The position numbers and the translations under genes are program-made. 64,000 bases of DNA, from positions 124,001-188,000 of the forward strand of contig UQGG01000001.1 in NCBI GenBank assembly GCA_900540475.1, given 5' to 3'. This document shows positions 53,075-61,259 of this stretch, piece after piece. Position 1 is the stretch's first letter, and the number at the start of each line of letters is the position of its first letter. The notes below the pieces were generated by a model. That model was not told the DNA's origin and searched no databases. It worked only from the letters and a program-made list of their open reading frames with translations. This DNA comes from an uncultured Robinsoniella sp. Lineage in GTDB: Bacteria; Bacillota; Clostridia; Lachnospirales; Lachnospiraceae.

Positions 53075-54727
53075 TTATCTGGTTTCCGCTATGAGACCTA
53101 ATATTTCTTCAATGTTTTTCTTGCCAAAATATGCATGCTCCTGATTGATTATCATGCAGGGGACACTCATAATCTGGTAATCTTCCTTTAGTTTCGGAAA
53201 ATGATTGATATCAAAGACATCACACTGGATATTTTCATTTTCAATAGCTGTTCTGCCAGCCGCCATGACTAAATCCGGACACATGGTACAGGATAGGGAA
53301 ATTGCGATCTCAATTTTAACAGGCATAGTAATTGCCCGTATCCGATCCAACAACTGTTCGTCGATCATCTGACCCGGTCCTGCTGCATTATACAAAGTAA
53401 CAATAAATGAATTAAATTCGTGTCCACCGGGAACACCGTGGAATCGGAAGCCCAAAGATGTGCCTGAACTGTCGCATATCTCGATAGAAGGTGTCAGCAT
53501 ATTGGCTGCATCCGGTATCATTTCTGTTTGAATCCAGGATGTGAGGGATGCTATTTCCTGTACAAATCCTTCTGCCTCCCGGGATATGGGACTTTGATCC
53601 AGGTATGCCTTTAATATAATCTTTTTATTAAACTTTTCGAATAATGGCTTTAACTGATCCCGCATGGAAGGGGGAATGAATGCGCCATCTGCCTCTTCCA
53701 CCTCCGGTTTTGGCTGTTTTTCTGTTTCCAAAGACTGCCCGTTTTTTACGCGGGTTGTAACTGGCATGGGAATGGGTGGTATATGATTTCGCTCGTGGAC
53801 TTCGGAAACATGTTTTTCAAGAGCGGTTGCTGCTTTGGCACCATCTGCAACGGCTGTCACTACCTGACGGAGATTTTTTACACAGATATCACCTGCACCG
53901 TAAACGCCGTCTATATTCGTTTTGTGATTAATATCGGTGATCAGATAGCCATGCTCATCAACTTCCACGATATCTTTAAACAGGCTGTTGGCTGGAGCAT
54001 ATCCTGCAAAAACGAAAATGCCGAAGGAACTGCCGTCCTCCGGTTCAAACCGTCTGGTTTCCCCGGTCCGGCTATTGTATAACAATGCATATTGGAGCTT
54101 GCCTTCTCCGCCTGCTTCTTTGATTTCCGTATGAAACAGAACCTGAATTTTATCGTAGTGATCCAATTCGTCTGATGCAGACTTTGCACAGGAAAAAGAA
54201 TCACCGCGAACCAGTATAAGCACCTGCCTCGCATATTTGGTAAGAAAGATCGCTTCTTCCACAGCTGCAAAGCCTCCGCCTACAACCAGAACATCTTTTC
54301 CGGTAAAAAATTCTCCGTCACAGGTTGCACAATAAGCAACCCCTCTTCCCTGAAATTCCTGTTCTCCCGGAAAGCCGATTTTCCTTGGGGATGCACCGGT
54401 TGCCAGTATGATGCCCAGAGCCTTTTTCTCGCCCCGGTCTGTTGTAACGGTTTTAATATCCGTATCCAAGCTCAGATGTTCCACATTTGCCAGCAGAAAT
54501 TCTGCACCAAATGCTTCTGCCTGCTTTTGCATTCCATCGGTCAGTTCACTGCCGCTGATACTTGGAATGCCCGGATAGTTTACCACTTCCGAAGTAATGG
54601 TGATCTGTCCGCCAAATTTTTCCTTTTCAATCACCAGTGTCCGGTACCTGGCACGCGCCATATAGATAGCGGCAGAGAGGCCTGCCGGCCCTCCGCCTAC
54701 TATAATCACATCATATAACGCTTCCAT
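53075..54727 (-). CDS. AhpF-like disulfide reductase with reversed domain order
   Basis: 550 aa. Residues 1-310 form a thioredoxin reductase-type FAD/NAD(P)H module: GGGPAGLSAAIYMARA, redox pair Cys133/Cys136 in CATCDGEFF, second Rossmann VVGGGFAAVEEA, GAGDICVKNLRQ. After a Pro-rich linker (about 315-350) comes a double thioredoxin-fold domain like the AhpF N-terminus, with CTMC (Cys480/Cys483). Classical AhpF has these modules in the opposite order. Its start is 2 bases from the ahpC stop, so it is the electron donor to that peroxiredoxin. Confidence 0.9.
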   Translation of the reverse strand: MEALYDVIIVGGGPAGLSAAIYMARARYRTLVIEKEKFGGQITITSEVVNYPGIPSISGSELTDGMQKQAEAFGAEFLLANVEHLSLDTDIKTVTTDRGEKKALGIILATGASPRKIGFPGEQEFQGRGVAYCATCDGEFFTGKDVLVVGGGFAAVEEAIFLTKYARQVLILVRGDSFSCAKSASDELDHYDKIQVLFHTEIKEAGGEGKLQYALLYNSRTGETRRFEPEDGSSFGIFVFAGYAPANSLFKDIVEVDEHGYLITDINHKTNIDGVYGAGDICVKNLRQVVTAVADGAKAATALEKHVSEVHERNHIPPIPMPVTTRVKNGQSLETEKQPKPEVEEADGAFIPPSMRDQLKPLFEKFNKKIILKAYLDQSPISREAEGFVQEIASLTSWIQTEMIPDAANMLTPSIEICDSSGTSLGFRFHGVPGGHEFNSFIVTLYNAAGPGQMIDEQLLDRIRAITMPVKIEIAISLSCTMCPDLVMAAGRTAIENENIQCDVFDINHFPKLKEDYQIMSVPCMIINQEHAYFGKKNIEEILGLIAETR

Positions 54728-54728
54728 A

Positions 54729-55292
54729 TTAAATCAGTCCCACAAGCTCCAGGCTTGGTTTCAGTGTCTCTGCACCTGGCTGCCATTTTGCAGGGCACAC
54801 CTGGTCGCCATGCTCTGCAACAAACTGGGATGCCTGCACCCGGCGGAATAATTCATCTGCATTACGTCCCACGTTTCCAGCAATTACTTCATAAGCCACA
54901 ATCTTTCCTTCCGGATTGACGATAAAGCTGCCACGTTCCGCAAGTCCGTTTTCTTCGATCATGACATCAAAATCTCTGGTTAATTCCCCTGTGGGATCAG
55001 CCAGCATCGGGTACTGGATTTTCTGGATCGTTTTTGAAGCATCATGCCATGCTTTATGAACAAAATGGGTGTCGCAGGATACGGAATAGATTTCACAATT
55101 GATATTTTTAAACTCCTGATATTTATTTGCCAGGTCTTCTAACTCTGTAGGGCACACAAAAGTAAAATCTGCCGGGTAGAAAAAGAATACCGACCATTTT
55201 CCCATGATATCATTTTTTGTTACTTCCTTAAATTCACCTCCTACATACGCCTGTACTTTAAAATCACTTACATCTCTTCCAATTAATGACAT
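54729..55292 (-). CDS. ahpC: Alkyl hydroperoxide reductase AhpC (2-Cys peroxiredoxin)
   Basis: 187-aa peroxiredoxin that reduces H2O2 and organic peroxides. Peroxidatic Cys47 in PADFTFVCPTELED and the resolving Cys in GDQVCPAKWQPG. First gene of ahpC-ahpF; the long promoter region has Fur/PerR-like palindromes, fitting peroxide control. An AAGGAGG site is present. Confidence 0.97.
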   Translation of the reverse strand: MSLIGRDVSDFKVQAYVGGEFKEVTKNDIMGKWSVFFFYPADFTFVCPTELEDLANKYQEFKNINCEIYSVSCDTHFVHKAWHDASKTIQKIQYPMLADPTGELTRDFDVMIEENGLAERGSFIVNPEGKIVAYEVIAGNVGRNADELFRRVQASQFVAEHGDQVCPAKWQPGAETLKPSLELVGLI

Positions 55293-55363
55293 AATTTGTT
55301 TCCTCCTTAGATTTTCATATTTTAAATTATAGTCAGCTTGTATTATTCCAAATATTGCTGATC

Positions 55364-55462
55364 TTATGAATTATTATAGTTAGTTATTGCTAACTTAATT
55401 GCATTCTAACACGTGGCAGGAAGCTAGTCAATAGTTTTTGCAATAATGATAATTATTATTAT
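55364..55462 (-). promoter_or_regulatory. ahpC promoter with Fur/PerR-like palindromes
   Basis: Minus-strand TTGACT (55431-55426), 17-bp spacer, TAGAAT (55408-55403). Upstream (about 55442-55460) AATAATGATAATTATTATT matches 16 of 19 positions of the Fur box, and downstream (55366-55379) lies a second AT-rich imperfect palindrome, CTATAATAATTCAT. Either could bind PerR, the usual regulator of ahpC. The AT-richness makes these matches only suggestive. Confidence 0.55.
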
Positions 55463-55473
55463 TTTAATAAGGC

Positions 55474-55502
55474 ATAAAAATATGAGGCTGAAAACTTCAG
55501 CC
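55474..55502 (-). terminator. Intrinsic terminator of the ABC exporter operon
   Basis: GGCTGAA-GTT-TTCAGCC (55502-55486) followed by TCATATTTTTATG on the minus strand, 55 bases after the second ABC gene. Confidence 0.75.
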
Positions 55503-55555
55503 CCAATATTAAATCGAATACACTACGTGAATATTTAACGCTTATAGCCAATACT

Positions 55556-57379
55556 TTATGCCAATACTTTACGGGAAGATTCTTCCTGGAATTGTTTGCT
55601 GTAAAGGTCATGATAATAACCTTTCTTTTTTAACAGCTCCAGATGTTTTCCCTGTTCGATGATTTTTCCGTCTTTTACAACCAGAATCACATCTGCTTTG
55701 CGAATGGTGGACAGCCGGTGGGCGATTAAGAATGAAGTTCTTCCTTCCAGCAGCTGCATGGTGGCATTTTGAATCAACTGTTCCGTTTGCGTGTCTATGG
55801 ATGAAGTTGCCTCATCCAACACGAAAATTCTGGGATCAGCCAGGACTGCCCGGGCGAAAGAGATCAGCTGTTTTTCCCCTGTAGACAGACGGTCACCGCC
55901 CTCACCTACATCGCTCTGATATCCATTTTCCAGTTTGTCTACTACCAGATCGGCAGATACGGCTTTGGCTGCTGCAATTACCTGTTCATCGGTTGCTTCT
56001 AAGTTGCCGTAACGGATATTTTCCATGACAGTACCAGAAAACAGGTGGGGATTCTGCAGGACATATCCAATGTTGCTGTGAAGCCATAACTGACTGCGTT
56101 CCCGGTAATCTTTCCCGTCTATGAGAATTTTCCCCTGGGTTGGTTCAAAGAATCGACATGCCAGATTGACCAGCGTACTTTTTCCGGCACCTGTCTCTCC
56201 TACAATGGCGACCGTAGTTCCCTCCGGGATCTTCAGGTTGAAATGGCTTAATACTTCTTCGTTTCCATCCGGATAATGGAAGGATACATCTTTAAATTCA
56301 ATCTCTCCCTGCAGCGTCTCCCAGTTTTCTTTTTTCGGATAGAAGGAATCCCCATATTTATCTGTGATTTCTTTTGAATCCACGATCTGTGGTTCCTGAT
56401 CCAGTAAACCGGCAACGCGTTCTATATTTGCCTGCACGGAGATAATATCTGCAATATTTCTGGCAAGCTGCTGAATAGGCTCAAAGATTCCTACTGCATA
56501 GGATGTAAATGCGGACAGGGTTCCGATCATCAAAAGGTTCTGTAATACCATATTTCCGCCTTTAGCCAGAACCAGAGCTGTTGCCAGGGAGCTGAACATC
56601 ATAACCAGAGGTATATAAACGGCACTTAATCTGGCCGCACGCACTCCCGCGGTTTTCATTTCTTCAGTAATTCCCTGAAAGTCATCATAATTTTTATCTT
56701 CGATTACAAGGGTTTTGGATGTTTTTGCACCCATAATCCCTTCGTTGTAAGCACCTGTAATTTTCGAATTTATTTTACGAACCTTCCGGTTCCAGGTCAG
56801 AATCTTGTTCTGGAAATAGACGGTCAGCAGGGCAATTACAGGAACGATAAGAATTACCAGCAGTGCCAGCTGCCAGTTCAGGATCAGCATGGCTATAAAT
56901 ACACCAAAGACATAGGTGGATGCCCATAGAACATCGATCAGATTCCAGGCTACCAGACCGGCGATGCGGTTTGTATCACTCATGACTCTTGCAAGGATAT
57001 AGCCAACCGGTGTTACATTATAATAAGAAAATGATAATGTCTGGAGATGTACGAAGCATGCTCTCTTTAAATCCCTGCCCACTTTCATTTCCACTTGCAT
57101 ATTGCCTCTGGTAAAGAAGATAACACTCAGGGTCTGAAGCAGAATTACGATGGCGTAAACCACACCGAATCCTGCAATGCCGTCTATGGTGTTTTCTTCA
57201 ATAAAATGATCAATGGCATAGCGCTGAAACAATGGCAGTGCGATATCCACCAGTGAGCAGAATATGTTCAGTGCAATGATCATGATAAAAATCTTTTTAT
57301 ATGGTTTTAGAAACGGCAGGATCTTTTTCCAGATCTTTATATCGAATGATTTTGTAAATTCCTGCTCTTCGTAGCTCAT
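55556..57379 (-). CDS. ABC exporter half-transporter, canonical Walker B / variant signature
   Basis: 607 aa: six-span membrane domain (residues 1-320) and ATPase domain with Walker A GETGAGKST, signature LSTGEKQ (not LSGGQ) and Walker B FVLDEATSSID with the catalytic Glu. It pairs with the upstream gene (4-base overlap). The combination of one normal and one altered ATP site marks a heterodimeric multidrug-type exporter such as BmrCD or LmrCD. The substrate is unknown. Confidence 0.92.
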   Translation of the reverse strand: MSYEEQEFTKSFDIKIWKKILPFLKPYKKIFIMIIALNIFCSLVDIALPLFQRYAIDHFIEENTIDGIAGFGVVYAIVILLQTLSVIFFTRGNMQVEMKVGRDLKRACFVHLQTLSFSYYNVTPVGYILARVMSDTNRIAGLVAWNLIDVLWASTYVFGVFIAMLILNWQLALLVILIVPVIALLTVYFQNKILTWNRKVRKINSKITGAYNEGIMGAKTSKTLVIEDKNYDDFQGITEEMKTAGVRAARLSAVYIPLVMMFSSLATALVLAKGGNMVLQNLLMIGTLSAFTSYAVGIFEPIQQLARNIADIISVQANIERVAGLLDQEPQIVDSKEITDKYGDSFYPKKENWETLQGEIEFKDVSFHYPDGNEEVLSHFNLKIPEGTTVAIVGETGAGKSTLVNLACRFFEPTQGKILIDGKDYRERSQLWLHSNIGYVLQNPHLFSGTVMENIRYGNLEATDEQVIAAAKAVSADLVVDKLENGYQSDVGEGGDRLSTGEKQLISFARAVLADPRIFVLDEATSSIDTQTEQLIQNATMQLLEGRTSFLIAHRLSTIRKADVILVVKDGKIIEQGKHLELLKKKGYYHDLYSKQFQEESSRKVLA

Positions 57380-59205
57380 ATTGCCCCTCCTTCCAGTAAC
57401 AGACGATCATCATTGTTCATCTGTATATCGTAAATGTTTTTATAGATGCCTTCTCTGGCAATCAGTTCTTCATGGGTACCCATTTGTGCCACACTGCCGT
57501 CATCCAGTACCAGAATGCAGTCAGCCTGCATCAATGTAGTGATACGGTGTGAGATTAAGATCACAGTTGCTTTTCCCATCTGGTCCTGTAATGCCTCACG
57601 GATTTTTGCATCGGTCTCGGCATCTACAGCAGAAAGGGAGTCATCAAATACCATGATTGGAGCTTTCTGCATCAGCATACGCGCGATTGCCACTCTTTGC
57701 TTCTGGCCTCCGGATAATGTAACGCCACGCTCTCCCACTATGGTGTCATATCCTTTGGTGAAATGTTGGATTGCGTCATCCACACATGCAATTCGGGCTG
57801 CTTCCCGGATGGATTCATGACAGACATCTTCATTGGCAATGGCAATATTTTCATGGATTGCCCTGGAGAATAAAAATGGTTCCTGCAGGACCATACCGAT
57901 ATTTTTGCGGAGATACTCACGGCTCATATTGCCAATGTCCATGCCGCCAACTGTTATTCTTCCCGATTCCTTTGGCAGGTCGTAGAGCCTGTTCATCAGA
58001 TGCATCAGCGTTGATTTTCCGCTTCCGGTTCCGCCCAGTATGGCAAAGGTGCTGCCGGCAGGTATGGTGAAGTCCACATTTTTCAAAATGGGATAGCCTG
58101 TGCCGTAAGAAAAGTTAATATTTTCAAAATGAATGTCCCTGTTCATTGGTCCGTTTTCCACATTAGGACTGTCCTGTTCCTCTTTGGCATCCAGAATATA
58201 AGCAACCCTTTCGATGGATACGCCCGCCTTACTCATCTCGGACAGAATTCTGCCAAGCCCTCGGACTGGCCATACCATGGTGGCATTGTAGGATACAAAT
58301 GCCAGGAATTCACCAAGGGTAATCTGTCCGTTTACGGCGACGGTAACACCTACACAGATCACGGTGAGAATCTGAAGCCCAGTGATTAAGTCTCCGATTC
58401 CCCAGTAGGCACTCATCAGGCGTCCCAGACGAATCCACAGGCTGGCAAAGGCATTATTTTTATGATCAAAACGGTCAATTTCAAATTTTTCCCGTCCGAA
58501 TGCCCTGACGACCCGGACTCCGGTGAGATTCTCCTGAACTACGCTGGATAACTCTCCTTCTGCTTCATCTGCTTTTAAGAATCTTTTTGCTATCTTTGCA
58601 TAGAAAAATCCGGAGTATCCCATGATAACAGGGATAAAGCAAAGTGCCACCAGAGAGATTTTCACATTCATGGAAAACATAATGCCCATAGACAAAGCGA
58701 TTAAAAAACTGGTCCGAAACACTTCTACCATCTGATTACAGACGAAATTCCGGACAACCTCCACATCCGAGGTACACCGCTGGATAATTTCTCCGGTCTG
58801 GTGCTTCACATGCCAGGAAAACGGAAGTTTTTGTATATGGGCATATAATTGGTCACGGATACTTTTTACAAAGGACTCCGATCCTTTTGCTATGCCCATT
58901 TTGCTGAAATAGCTGCAAATTCCGGACATCACTGCGGTAACCATAACAGCCGCCGCCGCTGCCAGCAGTGCTTTACTGCCGGAACCGGACAGCTGCTCAA
59001 GATGCAGAAAGTCTATCAGCCATCCCGGCAATTGCCAGTCTGCGCCTCCGATTACTGAGTCAACGGAGATTCGGACAATCTGAGGTGTCAATGAGTTAAA
59101 GATGGTATTTAACATTGAAAATACCAGTGCAAATACAAACAAGTGTAAATTTCCTTTCAGGAAACGGGCTATGAGGCGCACCTTTCCTGTCTTATTCCTT
59201 TCCAT
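57376..59205 (-). CDS. ABC exporter half-transporter, degenerate Walker B
   Basis: 609 aa: six-span membrane domain and ATPase domain with Walker A LGGTGSGKST, canonical LSGGQKQRVAIAR and Walker B MVFDDSLSAVD, where Asp replaces the catalytic Glu. So the ATP site built on this subunit is catalytically weak, complementing the partner. An ATG at 59223 is in frame, but it overlaps the GGAGGGG ribosome site of the ATG at 59205. It lies 67 bases after an intrinsic terminator in its own leader. Confidence 0.92.
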   Translation of the reverse strand: MERNKTGKVRLIARFLKGNLHLFVFALVFSMLNTIFNSLTPQIVRISVDSVIGGADWQLPGWLIDFLHLEQLSGSGSKALLAAAAAVMVTAVMSGICSYFSKMGIAKGSESFVKSIRDQLYAHIQKLPFSWHVKHQTGEIIQRCTSDVEVVRNFVCNQMVEVFRTSFLIALSMGIMFSMNVKISLVALCFIPVIMGYSGFFYAKIAKRFLKADEAEGELSSVVQENLTGVRVVRAFGREKFEIDRFDHKNNAFASLWIRLGRLMSAYWGIGDLITGLQILTVICVGVTVAVNGQITLGEFLAFVSYNATMVWPVRGLGRILSEMSKAGVSIERVAYILDAKEEQDSPNVENGPMNRDIHFENINFSYGTGYPILKNVDFTIPAGSTFAILGGTGSGKSTLMHLMNRLYDLPKESGRITVGGMDIGNMSREYLRKNIGMVLQEPFLFSRAIHENIAIANEDVCHESIREAARIACVDDAIQHFTKGYDTIVGERGVTLSGGQKQRVAIARMLMQKAPIMVFDDSLSAVDAETDAKIREALQDQMGKATVILISHRITTLMQADCILVLDDGSVAQMGTHEELIAREGIYKNIYDIQMNNDDRLLLEGGAI

Positions 59206-59271
59206 AATTCTGTTCCCCTCCATTTTAAATTCGTTGAGTAGTTACTTTATTTTGTGCCGTTTCCGACACAG

Positions 59272-59307
59272 CAAAAAAGCGCCTCTGAACGACCAGAGAC
59301 GCTTTTT
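59272..59307 (-). terminator. Leader terminator (attenuator) before the ABC exporter genes
   Basis: AAAAAGCGTCTCTG / CAGAGGCGCTTTTTT (59306-59273, one G-U pair, six-base loop) on the minus strand. It lies inside the leader, between a 34-codon ORF and the exporter genes. A 7-bp pair (TATCGTA at 59383-59377 with TACGATA at 59334-59328 on the minus strand) lies just upstream and may take part in a switch. Confidence 0.85.
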
Positions 59308-59384
59308 AACTGTCCTTATTCTATTCCTATCGTACAAATGCAGGATATCTCAACAGACATACTCCCCCATTAAAATTACGATAT

Positions 59385-59489
59385 TCATTGAAAAGGCAGA
59401 CAAAATGTCCGCTGATAATTCATATTTTGATTGACTGAAATACGATTATTTATTAATGTTATTATTACATTTAATTTAAAGTTTCTCAT
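59385..59489 (-). CDS. 34-aa leader peptide upstream of the ABC exporter
   Basis: Short frame read directly: MRNFKLNVIITLINN..., then RISVNQNMNYQRTFCLPFQ, stop at 59385. A strong AAAGGAGG lies 8 bases before the ATG and a promoter about 50 bases further up. The peptide has no resemblance I recognise. It is followed by an intrinsic terminator and then the exporter genes, the layout of Bacillus bmrB-bmrCD, where translation of the small ORF controls read-through. Confidence 0.6.
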   Translation of the reverse strand: MRNFKLNVIITLINNRISVNQNMNYQRTFCLPFQ

Positions 59490-59544
59490 TTTGCCTGCCT
59501 CCTTTCTTCTAATTTTTATATTAATTTAAGCAAATTGTTTAATT

Positions 59545-59573
59545 AGTATAACTTACCAATTTTTTAAAGTCAA
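59545..59573 (-). promoter_or_regulatory. Promoter of the ABC exporter leader
   Basis: TTGACT (59573-59568), 17-bp spacer, TATACT (59550-59545) on the minus strand. The transcript has about 50 bases before the 34-codon ORF and 330 before the exporter start. Confidence 0.85.
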
Positions 59574-59639
59574 GTGTATTTTAAAATAAATTTTTATTCC
59601 TTAAAGTATTTGCATTTTGAAATTATTTTCCGCTTTTAT

Positions 59640-60809
59640 TTAGTTAAAAATGCAAAGCAGCAAATTATCAAGATCAAATGTCTCATCTTCCATAAATAGT
59701 TCCTCCAGCCGGTTCAGGTTCAGGTCGGAATGCTCGATTTCCCGGGAATATCGCTGTGCTGTTCGTGTGAAATCGGAAAATTCCAGCTTTTCGTTCTGGC
59801 TTTGCCACAGAGCCTGAGCCATTTCCTGAATCAGCAGGGTGCTGACTACGGCTAATTTCATCTTGGAATAGGCGTCCCGGTCATATACTGCACCGCTGAA
59901 GTAAGTAAAGATAAAATAAACCATCAGCTGTTCGCACCAGCATGACCAGTTGTCCCGGGTTTCGCTTTGAGATCCAATAGTTTCCCGGAATTTCCTGCGG
60001 TTATACGGATAAGCAGACCCGTCCCGGACAAAGAGGCTGTCCTGTATGCTGTCTATGAATTCCGGCCAGTCTTTTCTCAATATTTCCAGCTGATCAAATA
60101 TATGAAACATGTTTTTCATTATGATTCCGCGTTCATTCGCCAGTTTTTTATATTCTGTCTGTTTACTCTGGAAAAAGCGAATTGCTTTCTCTCCCTGATA
60201 CCGGTTAATCACTTCCTCTATGGTGAAAAGCTGATTACTCTTTATGCGGGACTGCAGGTCGTGGCTGAAAGCCAGTACCATTGCCATTCGGAGGGTACAG
60301 TCCAGGTTACGGTTCTGCATAATTCGGATGATACTATCTCTGGCATCCATCAGATTGGTAAATAACAAAAAATCAAAATCTTCATATTCTTCCTGACTGC
60401 TCTCTTTTTCCTTTGTTAAAAACCGGACCTTTTCTTTGCAGCCAAGTATTAGTTCTACGCAGGGCGGACAGGAAAGCGACAGCGAGATTTCCCGCAGTCC
60501 TTCATATTCTTCCACATGTCTGGGGTAGGTACGGCAGGTTTTGCATAACATTGCAGGACCTGCTTCTCTATAAATATCACACAGGTTTTCATCATTTAAG
60601 AATTCACACCGGTGCCGGTACTGTTTAAATACCGTGTTCTTCCAGTCAATGGAATTATGCAGCCGGTTTCGGAACGGACCTTTTACTTTTTTATATTTTT
60701 TTACTGATTTCTCATCTATCACAATTTCCCATCCGGCACAGCAGGTGTCCGGACAGGCAGATGCAGTGCACTGAAATTTTTTAAAATAGTGTGGAATTGT
60801 ATATTGCAT
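59640..60809 (-). CDS. FliB-type (flagellin lysine N-methylase-like) protein
   Basis: 389-aa protein of the FliB/YkgJ group. The cysteine-rich N-terminus FQCTASACPDTCCAGWEIVID, then CEFLNDENLCDIY and MLCKTCRTYPRHVE, likely binds a metal or Fe-S cluster. The rest is helical. In Salmonella FliB methylates flagellin, but no flagellar genes are near and the family is often an orphan in Clostridia. The frame can be extended to 61034, but this would read through the tRNA gene; AAAGGA precedes the ATG at 60809. Confidence 0.82.
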   Translation of the reverse strand: MQYTIPHYFKKFQCTASACPDTCCAGWEIVIDEKSVKKYKKVKGPFRNRLHNSIDWKNTVFKQYRHRCEFLNDENLCDIYREAGPAMLCKTCRTYPRHVEEYEGLREISLSLSCPPCVELILGCKEKVRFLTKEKESSQEEYEDFDFLLFTNLMDARDSIIRIMQNRNLDCTLRMAMVLAFSHDLQSRIKSNQLFTIEEVINRYQGEKAIRFFQSKQTEYKKLANERGIIMKNMFHIFDQLEILRKDWPEFIDSIQDSLFVRDGSAYPYNRRKFRETIGSQSETRDNWSCWCEQLMVYFIFTYFSGAVYDRDAYSKMKLAVVSTLLIQEMAQALWQSQNEKLEFSDFTRTAQRYSREIEHSDLNLNRLEELFMEDETFDLDNLLLCIFN

Positions 60810-60861
60810 AATGTTTCCTTTCTGTAACGCCTGGTTACGGTCTAAATCATCCATTTCAGGG

Positions 60862-60889
60862 CAAAAAAAAGACACCATATACAGGTGCT
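60862..60889 (-). terminator. Terminator of tRNA-Leu
   Basis: AGCACC-TGTATAT-GGTGTC followed by TTTTTTTT on the minus strand, 20 bases past the tRNA 3' end. Confidence 0.85.
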
Positions 60890-60910
60890 TTTCAACAAAA
60901 CTGATAATAC

Positions 60911-60993
60911 TGCCGGCAATGGGACTTGAACCCATACGTGGTTGCCCACAACAGATTTTGAGTCTGCCTCGTCTGCCATTCCGACACGCCGGC
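60911..60993 (-). tRNA. tRNA-Leu (anticodon CAA)
   Basis: 83 nt with a 7-bp acceptor stem (GCCGGCG/TGCCGGC, last pair G-U, discriminator A), anticodon stem GCAGA/TCTGT and loop CTCAAAA (anticodon CAA, reads UUG), a long variable arm (TGTGGGCAACCACG) typical of class II tRNA-Leu, and a TPsiC arm containing GGGTTCAAGTCCC. CCA is not encoded. It has its own promoter and terminator. Confidence 0.97.
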
Positions 60994-61024
60994 TTACGTT
61001 GATGTGTTCCTCTCAACGAAAATA

Positions 61025-61053
61025 ATTTTATCATAAGCTGCCAAATTATGCAA
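61025..61053 (-). promoter_or_regulatory. Promoter of tRNA-Leu
   Basis: TTGCAT (61053-61048), 17-bp spacer, TAAAAT (61030-61025) on the minus strand, about 25 bases before the mature tRNA 5' end. Confidence 0.75.
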
Positions 61054-61116
61054 GCATTTTTTGAATTTTTTTTATTTTTCCTAATTTATCGACAATAAGA
61101 ACTTTTCTAAAGGGTG

Positions 61117-61253
61117 ACTGCCTTAGAAAGGAGTACTCCATCCTTCGACTTGCAGGCTGACAAAATATACAGCACTGTCCCTATCATTACTATCCAGATG
61201 GAGCACCGGAATGCCGAAGCAAAAGCCGGAATCGCTAACTCTTATAAGGCAGT
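61117..61253. other. Structured non-coding segment after lysA
   Basis: Nested inverted repeats: ACTGCCTTA (61117-61125) with TAAGGCAGT (61245-61253), and inside it GTACTCCATC (61133-61142) with GATGGAGCAC (61197-61206), plus small inner stems (GCTG/CAGC and CGG/CCG). This gives a multibranch fold of about 137 nt, more GC-rich than its surroundings. It directly follows the lysA stop. No ribosome site supports either strand as coding. Confidence 0.45.
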
Positions 61254-61259
61254 ATATGT

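Noticed and set aside
59102..59434. 110-codon plus-strand frame opposite the ABC exporter leader
   Set aside because: It overlaps the exporter start and the terminator, with no ribosome site or recognisable motif.
60810..61034. N-terminal extension of the FliB-like frame
   Set aside because: It would translate through the tRNA-Leu gene and its terminator; the ATG at 60809 has a ribosome site.
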